From: Pseudomonas turukhanskensis
GTDB lineage: Bacteria > Pseudomonadota > Gammaproteobacteria > Pseudomonadales > Pseudomonadaceae
Direction: 5' to 3'
DNA length: 37,188 nt
NCBI RefSeq assembly: GCF_027922365.1
Contig: NZ_BSFN01000030.1
Location: 1 to 37,188, forward strand
A program made the translations under genes and the position numbers. The notes under the pieces are model-generated. The model searched no databases. It was not told where the DNA came from and saw only the letters and a program-made list of their open reading frames with translations. Positions 32,067-37,188 of the stretch are shown piece after piece; the first letter of the stretch is position 1; every line of letters begins with the position of its first letter.

Positions 32067-32686
32067 AATCGCACGCGAATCATCAACCAGGTGCACGGTT
32101 TTCTGCTGGAGTTCGGCATCATTTTTCCCGTTGGACATGCTGCTCTGGAGCAGGTGCATGCGTTAATAGAGCGCTATGAGCTGCCGATTCGACTGCGTAA
32201 TGCGGTTGAGCGAATGCTGCTCGATATTCAACGCCTGGAGATATCAAGGCGATCGATGTCGAGATCAAACAGCAGTTGTCTGAGGACCCCGCCGGCATAC
32301 GCTTGTTGAGCATCCCCGGCATCGGCCCTCTCACCGCTAGCGCGCTGGTGGCCGACGTCGGTGACGCTTCGACTTACAAAAGCTCACGCGACTTTGCCGC
32401 GTCACTCGGGTTGGTGCCTCGACAGTATTCAACCGGTGGCAAGACGAGCTTGCTTGGCATCAGCAAGCGCGGCGATAAGTATCTGCGCTGCCTGCTGGTG
32501 CAAGGCGCTCACGCACTGATGATACGAATCGACAAGCGTGACGATTCACTCGGGGCTTGGGTAAGAAATCTTTTGGCTCGCAAGCCCCCGAACAAAGTCG
32601 CCTGTGCGCTGGCCAACAAAATGGCAAGAGTCGTCTGGGCAGTATTAGCCCGAGGCGGCAGCTACAACGTGAAACAGATGGCTTGA
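32067..32686 (+). pseudogene. IS110-family transposase remnant, truncated and frameshifted
   Basis: The first part reads NRTRIINQVHGFLLEFGIIF to ERMLLDIQRLE, a typical IS110/IS1111 linker region; after a one-base loss near 32240 (GAGATATC, expected GAGGATATC) the next frame continues DIKAIDVEIKQQLSEDPAG and LLSIPGIGPLTASALVADVG, then GLVPRQYSTGGKTSLLGISK, to the stop at 32684-32686. The latter is the C-terminal Tnp_20 domain with the helix-hairpin-helix and serine region. The N-terminal DEDD nuclease half is missing. The copy is dead. Confidence 0.8.
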
Positions 32687-32899
32687 CCTAACCGACTTAC
32701 CACCGGCTTTTGCGACGACAGTGATGATGACGATAAACGGCAGACATCCCAACTGAAAACCTGAAGACCAAGATAGTTTTTTTAAAACTGATCCCTTTAT
32801 CAAGGACAGTTGGGAGCGACTTCTCATCAAGGGCCGAGCGCTAATGAACGTGCTCACTATGAACCCGGATACATTAGCGCAAGCATGCTTTACCGTTCA

Positions 32900-33166
32900 T
32901 CAAACTGGGTTGCAGGAGGTGGGCTGACCATACATCTTGGTCTGGTGCATCTCTGGATCGCGCTTGCCGTCCTTGTTCTTGGTCGAACTCGGCGCATGGA
33001 TCAGCGTGGCACCGACCATGTTTTCCTCGCCGTGCAGCAACTTGTCGACCTGGGTAACGTCTGCAACATTGGCTGCCGTGCTGACCACGCTGTGCACCAA
33101 GCCCGATTCGTCATCGACGCCAATGTGGCGGCGCTTGATCTCAGCGTCTAAAACCTTGGGCAACAT
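32900..33166 (-). pseudogene. Rearranged IS5-family transposase fragment
   Basis: The frame contains two pieces of an IS5-type transposase: HIGVDDESGLVHSVV with AANVADVTQVDKLLHGEEN, then TLIHAPSSTKNKDGKRDPEM. In intact IS5 transposases the second piece comes before the first, so the order is reversed here, joined at about 33016. The ends (VLDAEIKRR and MYGQPTSCNPV) are not IS5-like. The fragment is non-functional and overlaps the 3' end of the TetR gene by 19 bases. Confidence 0.65.
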
Positions 33167-33771
33167 TCATCCTGATTGATCACACCATCTATTGTAATTT
33201 TCCAGATAAAATCGCCAATGGCATCGAGTGTATAGGCACCCTTCGGATCAAACCACGTTGCAACCCAGTTGAGCGCCCCAAGGCCGATCAGCCGAAGTAG
33301 GCGCCCATCAACACCCTTCTGAATTACGCCCTGCTCAATCATCGTTTCTAGTATATCGGCCCAAAGGGACTCGTACTGATCCCGCAGTTCGATGATTTCC
33401 TCTCGCGCCTCTGGACCTAGCGCACGCCATTCAAATAGCAGTACGTAAACTGTGTCCGAATCAACCAATAAAGCACGCAGATGCGCGTTGATGCAGAGGC
33501 GCAGTCTCTCTACCGGTTCATCCGAACTGGTTAGCGCCATTTCGACCTCTGCTGTCACCAAGTCGACCCCCCGTCGCATCAGCTCGACAAGGAGTGCTTC
33601 TTTGGTGCTGTAACGGTAGTAAAGGCTCCCGGGTAGCATGTCACAGGCCTCGGCAATGTCTTTGAGAGACGTCTTCTCGAAGCCTTTCTCACGAAAAAGC
33701 CGGGCCGCATTGGACAAAACATGGCCCTGATTGTCCAACTTGCGTACAGGTGGAACCTGTCTGTGAGCCAT
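33148..33771 (-). CDS. TetR-family repressor
   Basis: A 207-residue regulator with an N-terminal helix-turn-helix: AARLFREKGFEKTSLKDIAE, then ACDMLPGSLYYRYSTKEALL (about residues 22-62), followed by a ligand-binding helical domain. The ATG at 33771 gives the usual length; a GTG at 33810 is an alternative. It is divergent from a thioesterase/hydrolase operon and a strong palindrome lies in the shared promoter region. TetR proteins beside acyl-CoA or thioester enzymes often sense acyl-CoAs; the ligand here is inferred. The last few residues may have been altered by the IS5 fragment. Confidence 0.88.
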   Translation of the reverse strand: MAHRQVPPVRKLDNQGHVLSNAARLFREKGFEKTSLKDIAEACDMLPGSLYYRYSTKEALLVELMRRGVDLVTAEVEMALTSSDEPVERLRLCINAHLRALLVDSDTVYVLLFEWRALGPEAREEIIELRDQYESLWADILETMIEQGVIQKGVDGRLLRLIGLGALNWVATWFDPKGAYTLDAIGDFIWKITIDGVINQDECCPRF

Positions 33772-33888
33772 GGTTTCAATATCTCCTCGGCAGGCCATTG
33801 CATTGTTCACCAGAGCGGCTGCCGCCAGACCCTTTGAGCCAATGGTACGCCATTACGCGAGTAGCCGCTATTTGCACCCAACGTGTTC

Positions 33889-33917
33889 TTGACTTTTGGT
33901 TGGTCAACCAACCAAAA
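33889..33917 (+). promoter_or_regulatory. Promoter with TetR-type palindromic operator
   Basis: TTTTGGTTGG (33894-33903) and CCAACCAAAA (33908-33917) form a perfect 10-bp inverted repeat around TCAA. A TTGACT -35 box (33889-33894) touches its left arm, and CAAAAT (33913-33918) is a possible -10 box 18 bases on. A repressor bound here would block the plus-strand operon; the site is also about 120 bases from the tetR start. It is the only long palindrome in the interval. Confidence 0.7.
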
Positions 33918-33963
33918 TCGAGTGATAACTTTGTCACCGTAGAAAAACGATAGGGCGATTACT

Positions 33964-34032
33964 ATGATCAACAGCCTCTCTCAGTCACTGTCACACCTTC
34001 AGGATGGCAGCAAAGCTGCGCAGATCCGATGA
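33964..34032 (+). CDS. 22-residue leader ORF coupled to the thioesterase
   Basis: ATG at 33964 opens a 22-codon frame (MINSLSQSLSHLQ, then DGSKAAQIR) whose TGA overlaps the next gene's ATG (ATGA, 34029-34032). AGGGCG lies nine bases upstream as a possible ribosome site. The thioesterase has no good ribosome site of its own, so the ORF may serve translational coupling. It could also be what is left after internal deletion of a larger first gene. Function unknown. Confidence 0.45.
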   Translation: MINSLSQSLSHLQDGSKAAQIR

Positions 34033-34505
34033 CTGAGTCAAACAGATTTCAGCATAGTGACGCCATAGAGGCGGCGTGGCAGTTCACCGAACAAGTGCCC
34101 CACGGCAGAGATCTGGGTATGAGGGTCGTCCGTGTGGAGGGCAACCAAGCTATTATAGGCCTCTCCCCACAGCCGTGGATGTTTGCGGACGACGACTGCG
34201 AAGAAATCTGTACCAGCATACTGTATTCGCTGGCGGACTCAGCCTGCGGGCTGGCGGTGTTCGCAGAGGCTCAGGAGTTGACCCCCATTGCCACGCTGGA
34301 TTTGCGTATGGATTATCTGCGACCTGCCGCCGGCGACCGTGACCTGTTGGCGGTTGCCACTTGCCTGCATCTGACGGAAGAGATCGCGTTCATACATTGC
34401 GACATCCTATCCAATGGCGATAGTCAGCCGGTAGCAACAGGCAGTGGCACGTTCGTGCGCAACACCGATGGCCAACGCTTCCAAGCGGCTGCAGGAGAAA
34501 AGTAA
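34029..34505 (+). CDS. PaaI-type hotdog thioesterase paralogue without HGG
   Basis: A 158-residue hotdog-fold protein of the PaaI/DUF4442 type. The central helix reads CEEICTSILYSLADSACGLA (57-76), with Asp70 at the position of the catalytic acid, but the HGG that usually starts this helix is replaced by CEE. The later strand region (IATLDLRMDYLRPA) is normal. It would hydrolyse acyl-CoA or another thioester, alone or with the second hotdog protein encoded six bases downstream. Loss of HGG makes independent activity uncertain. Confidence 0.82.
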   Translation: MTESNRFQHSDAIEAAWQFTEQVPHGRDLGMRVVRVEGNQAIIGLSPQPWMFADDDCEEICTSILYSLADSACGLAVFAEAQELTPIATLDLRMDYLRPAAGDRDLLAVATCLHLTEEIAFIHCDILSNGDSQPVATGSGTFVRNTDGQRFQAAAGEK

Positions 34506-34510
34506 GGAAT

Positions 34511-34984
34511 ATGACCACTATCGTCAATTCAGCGAAACCATACTCCGAGCTGACCCAAAGCAGTGACGAAAGTACTGTCTATCAGACCTTTTTGGCGCGC
34601 ATTCCCTACGCTCGGCATCTTGGCCTTGATATCCCGAAAGACCCTGCCGGTATAGTGGTACGCCTGCCTTTTCATGAGGCTCTGATCGGTAATTTCATGC
34701 TGCCTGCACTTCATGGTGGGGTCCTGGGAGCGCTGATAGAGATCACCGCGCGCATTGCTGCGCAAAGCGAAGATGGTAAGGCACGTTGCCCACGCATTCT
34801 GGACAGCAACATTAACTACCTTCGCTCGGCGCAGGCAAAACACACGTTCGCCAGCGCCGAGATTATTCGCCAGGGTCGCCGCACCAGCTTAGTGCAGGTA
34901 ACCTGCTGGCAGGACGAAAAGAGTCGACCGATTACTACCGGACGGGTTCAGTTGCTATTCGCAACAACGGATATTAACTCATGA
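34511..34984 (+). CDS. PaaI-type hotdog thioesterase paralogue with HGG
   Basis: A 157-residue hotdog protein. The motif ALHGGVLGALIEITA (67-80) keeps His68-Gly69-Gly70 and has Glu77 where the first paralogue has Asp. The DSNINYLRSAQAKHTFASAE strand region is conserved. The acid and HGG parts are thus distributed differently in the two proteins. Its stop overlaps the next gene's start by four bases, marking a tight operon. Substrate unknown; an acyl-CoA is likely. Confidence 0.84.
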   Translation: MTTIVNSAKPYSELTQSSDESTVYQTFLARIPYARHLGLDIPKDPAGIVVRLPFHEALIGNFMLPALHGGVLGALIEITARIAAQSEDGKARCPRILDSNINYLRSAQAKHTFASAEIIRQGRRTSLVQVTCWQDEKSRPITTGRVQLLFATTDINS

Positions 34985-35883
34985 AGGGTAAGCAGAGCAT
35001 AGCCGAGCTCGACGGATTCCAGGCTCCGGACGGCCAGGAAATTGCACTGTGGCGCTGGCCTCAACGTCCGGAACGCCCCACTCTGCACTGGGCGCATGCG
35101 ACGGGTTTCCACGGTCGCCTTTACAAGCCGTTGCTTGAGAACCTGGCCAGCTCTTTTAACGTTGTAGCCTGGGACATGCGAGGGCACGGGGCCAGTGCCG
35201 GTGCGGCAAAAGCTTCGATGTTACAAGGCTGGGAAATCTACTATCGAGACCTGACCGCTCTGCTGGAAAGCCTAGATGAACCGATCTGGCTTGCTGGCCA
35301 TTCCATCGGAGCCACCACCAGCATCATGGCGGCTGCCCGACGACCAGACAAAGTGCGCGGTCTGATTCTTGCGGAGCCCGTAATCATGGATGCCTGGCAG
35401 GGCCGGATGCTGTGGTTGGCCAAGTGGCTACGCCAGTCACACCGCTTTGCGCTAGCTGCAGGCGCAGCACGCCGGCGCAACGTGTTCGACTCACACGCTA
35501 TGGCCCTGAGCAATTACAGCGGCCGGGGTGGATTCAAAACCTGGCCCGAGACATGGCTCCAGGCCTATGTCGAGCATGCCTTCGTGCCACAGGGTGATCA
35601 GGTCCGTCTGGTCTGTTCGCCCGATTGGGAAAGCGCCACTTTCGCCCATACCGAACACAACCCTTGGCCTGGTGTTCGCGAGGTGAAGTGCCCGGTCATT
35701 GCGCTGACTGCAGAGAGTTCGTCAACCTTTTCGCCAGCAGCGCGCAAACGCCTACGCACCCTGCTGCCTTCAGCTGACGTGCGCGTCCTCTCCGGAACGA
35801 CCCATTTCCTGCCGATGGAGCGACCGGATGCGGTTTGCGAAGCCGTTTTGCAGGCTTTGTCGCCCCAATGCCGCCCGGTTTAA
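34981..35883 (+). CDS. Alpha/beta hydrolase
   Basis: A 300-residue alpha/beta-hydrolase. The nucleophile elbow is GHSIG (Ser108), the oxyanion region HWAHATGFHG (36-45), VVAWDMRGHGAS follows strand 4, and the likely catalytic histidine is in TTHFLPMERPD (about His275). No signal peptide, so it is cytosolic. With two thioesterases in one operon it may release or clear an acyl group or ester/lactone; esterase or lactonase activity cannot be told from sequence. It is the last gene of the operon. Confidence 0.88.
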   Translation: MKGKQSIAELDGFQAPDGQEIALWRWPQRPERPTLHWAHATGFHGRLYKPLLENLASSFNVVAWDMRGHGASAGAAKASMLQGWEIYYRDLTALLESLDEPIWLAGHSIGATTSIMAAARRPDKVRGLILAEPVIMDAWQGRMLWLAKWLRQSHRFALAAGAARRRNVFDSHAMALSNYSGRGGFKTWPETWLQAYVEHAFVPQGDQVRLVCSPDWESATFAHTEHNPWPGVREVKCPVIALTAESSSTFSPAARKRLRTLLPSADVRVLSGTTHFLPMERPDAVCEAVLQALSPQCRPV

Positions 35884-35991
35884 CCGTTTTTGTGTAACCA
35901 TCTCGCTCGGTGCGGGATAAAAAGCCGTTTTTTGCCAACTTTATTGCGATCCTGCACCCCGCAGCTACGGGCATCTGAGGCCGTACAGTGT

Positions 35992-36465
35992 TCATCGACA
36001 AGGCGTTTGGTGCTCCTTTTCGTTCGGCCCTTCGTTCCTTTGGGGGCTACTATGACCTCTGCTGACTTCTCGCTCCGTGTTTCCACGTCGCCCTTTCAGG
36101 CATAAGGTATTCATGATTGGGGCCAGATTTACCAGAGGGGCGATCCCGGCCTGGGCTGAGCGTACCCATTCAGAGAGGGTTTCAAGATCCTGTTGTAGTG
36201 CCTCGGCTTCCGACCAGATGCAGGCATGCTCAGAAGGCACTGTCAACGCCGAGCTATCTACGATGGTGAGGGCCACTGCGTGAAGCGTCAGCAGCTCATC
36301 ACGGACCGCCACAACTCCACCCAGTTCAGCCAGACAGGCATCCAGCCGGTCAACCAGTCGCAGAACCTGGGAGGTGTCGAAGCTGGCCCGTAACCTATCC
36401 AGTGCTATGGCATCCACCTCGCCGTAGGGCGTGACTTGAAAAGTAGCGGGTTGGATTTCGATCAT
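35992..36465 (-). CDS. Tn3-type transposon accessory protein (unknown role)
   Basis: A 157-residue protein whose first about 110 residues (MIEIQPATFQVTPYGEVDAI, LRASFDTSQVLRLVDRLDAC, LGGVVAVRDELLTLHAVALT) are well ordered and helical; the last about 45 (GRRGNTEREVSRGHSSPQRN...) are low-complexity and may be read-through into foreign DNA. Its ATG overlaps the stop of the transposase remnant upstream (ATGA), so it was the downstream partner of a Tn3-type tnpA. TnpC of Tn4652, a transposase regulator, has such a position, but I cannot confirm homology. Confidence 0.5.
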   Translation of the reverse strand: MIEIQPATFQVTPYGEVDAIALDRLRASFDTSQVLRLVDRLDACLAELGGVVAVRDELLTLHAVALTIVDSSALTVPSEHACIWSEAEALQQDLETLSEWVRSAQAGIAPLVNLAPIMNTLCLKGRRGNTEREVSRGHSSPQRNEGPNEKEHQTPCR

Positions 36466-36668
36466 GTTGCCTCCTCCGCACCGGCCTTGCCGGCGGTGTT
36501 GACTCGCAGGGAGCCTGCAGCCTGCTGGAACACCGAATCCTTAATCCAGGGTTCTGGTGGCCGGTTTAGCTTGAGGTTGAACTCGCCGAAACGCTTGACG
36601 TTGCTGGTCAGGTAGGGACTGAGGAAGGACACGTCCTCGTCGGTGAACTGGACAAGCGTGCGGTGGAG
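36462..36668 (-). pseudogene. tnpA: C-terminal remnant of a Tn3-family transposase
   Basis: The last 68 codons of a transposase remain: TLVQFTDEDVSFLSPYLTSN, VKRFGEFNLKLNRPPEPW and FQQAAGSLRVNTAGKAGAEA. The pattern LSPYLTxxxKRFG is found at the end of many Tn3-family transposases. Upstream the frame is closed by TAA (36669-36671), so at least 900 residues are missing. The stop overlaps the next ATG, preserving operon structure. Confidence 0.6.
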
Positions 36669-37091
36669 TTAGTGCCAATTTGGGCGCTCTTTGATCGGGG
36701 TGGCGACGTCATGAAGGTGCTGCCAGGACGTGAAAGAGAGTACACCACGATGAACAACCACGTGGAGGCGCTCTTGTGGAGCATGTTCGAATCCGCCTTT
36801 CCATCGTTGACCACTTTTCAACTGGCATTCGACCGGCTGGAAGTATTGTTCGCCTTGACCTACGCGGTCCCGTGTGTGCAAAAGCATGAGCGGTACTGGA
36901 CCTTGCCTGGGGCATACGGATGGCGCACGGACAATCGGGTGCGCATTTTCTCCGAGCTTCGTAAGGAACTCGAAACGCTTGGGGATAGATCTCCGTGCGT
37001 TGTGTCAGGTTTGATAGGCACTACGGCGGAGCTGGGGCTGGAAAACTTAAGCCAGCTTGAGCAGTTTGTGCCGGAGTTTCGTTGGCGGTAA
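36663..37091 (+). CDS. Hypothetical protein, probably N-terminally truncated
   Basis: A 142-residue frame from GTG 36663, with segments VPIWALFDRGGDVMKVLPGR, NNHVEALLWSMFESAFPSL, FDRLEVLFALTYAVPCVQ and PGAYGWRTDNRVRIFSELRK. The composition is convincing and soluble. The frame stays open upstream across the transposase remnant, and the likely junction is near 36665, so the true N-terminus is probably lost. The domain style resembles C-terminal parts of larger cytosolic proteins. I do not recognise the family. Confidence 0.55.
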   Translation: MELVPIWALFDRGGDVMKVLPGREREYTTMNNHVEALLWSMFESAFPSLTTFQLAFDRLEVLFALTYAVPCVQKHERYWTLPGAYGWRTDNRVRIFSELRKELETLGDRSPCVVSGLIGTTAELGLENLSQLEQFVPEFRWR

Positions 37092-37115
37092 ATCAGTTCT
37101 TAGGTGTTCCTGTAA

Positions 37116-37145
37116 GGAAAAGAAAGCGACCCCAGAAGGGGCCGC
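37116..37145 (-). terminator. Rho-independent terminator
   Basis: Read on the minus strand, GCGGCCCC and GGGGTCGC pair around TTCT (stem 37126-37133 with 37138-37145, one G-T wobble) and are followed by TTTCTTTTCC. It is 16 bases after the stop of the cut-off gene at 37161-37187 and mirrors the terminator at 46-80. Confidence 0.65.
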
Positions 37146-37160
37146 CAAGTCCAACAACGC

Positions 37161-37187
37161 TCAATGAACCAACTGCCGTGCCAGTGC
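37161..37187 (-). CDS. 3' end of an unidentified gene cut by the window edge
   Basis: The last eight codons read ALARQLVH and end at TGA (complement of 37161-37163). They match the seven final shared residues of the gene at 2-31 (ALARQLV), and 15 bases are identical between both ends (2-16 and, inverted, 37173-37187). Both are followed by similar terminators. Identity unknown. Confidence 0.35.
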   Translation of the reverse strand, partial: ALARQLVH

Positions 37188-37188
37188 T

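Noticed and set aside
9..37188. CRISPR arrays, tRNA or rRNA genes
   Set aside because: No regularly spaced repeat clusters and no tRNA or rRNA-like stretches were noticed by eye.

Overview
The window is GC-rich with strongly G/C-ending codons in its first 29 kb, as expected for a gammaproteobacterium of the Pseudomonas/Stutzerimonas type. Its core is the transfer region of an integrative and conjugative element (ICE) of the PFGI-1/ICEclc type, using a G-type (GI-type) type IV secretion system. Family names below come from recognising the translated proteins; no database search was run.

Layout. 1-1960: a cut-off gene end with a terminator, then an IS1182-family insertion that interrupts a small gene. 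1961-2758: a gene-poor region with a pair of inverted DnaA-box-like sites. 2759-8688: first transfer block (PilL lipoprotein, accessory envelope proteins, lytic transglycosylase, coupling protein TraD, TIGR03747 membrane protein). 8771-10437: a hipBA toxin-antitoxin module in the opposite orientation. 10668-18695: second block (RAQPRD protein, pilin-like and VirB3-, VirB8-, VirB9- and VirB10-like proteins, lipoprotein, VirB4-like ATPase, one unknown gene). 18692-19638: an opposite-facing RES/Xre toxin-antitoxin pair. 20066-20678: radC with a structured leader. 20828-25447: third block (TIGR03757, TraU-like, TraH-like, small membrane protein, TraG-like). 25461-27007: opposite-facing DUF3742 gene, a broken small gene and a prlF/yhaV toxin-antitoxin pair. 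27271-29103: MobH relaxase with a G-run tract just upstream.

From 29.1 kb the ICE gives way to a junkyard: a truncated IS21 istA, a small cysteine-rich protein, an orphan antitoxin-like gene, two decayed genes (one with an in-frame amber codon, one frameshifted), and broken IS110 and IS5 transposases. 33148-35883 is an intact, lower-GC module: a TetR regulator divergent from a tiny leader ORF, two hotdog thioesterases and an alpha/beta hydrolase, with a clear palindromic operator. The right end carries the last 68 codons of a Tn3-type transposase, its overlapping downstream gene, an unknown probably truncated gene and a second cut-off gene end resembling the one at position 2.

Functionally, MobH would nick the element, TraD would bring it to the channel, and the VirB-like/TraU-TraH-TraG set would build the channel and pilus. 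The addiction modules would stabilise the element. No integrase, att site or partition gene is visible, so the element is either incomplete here or its ends lie outside the window.
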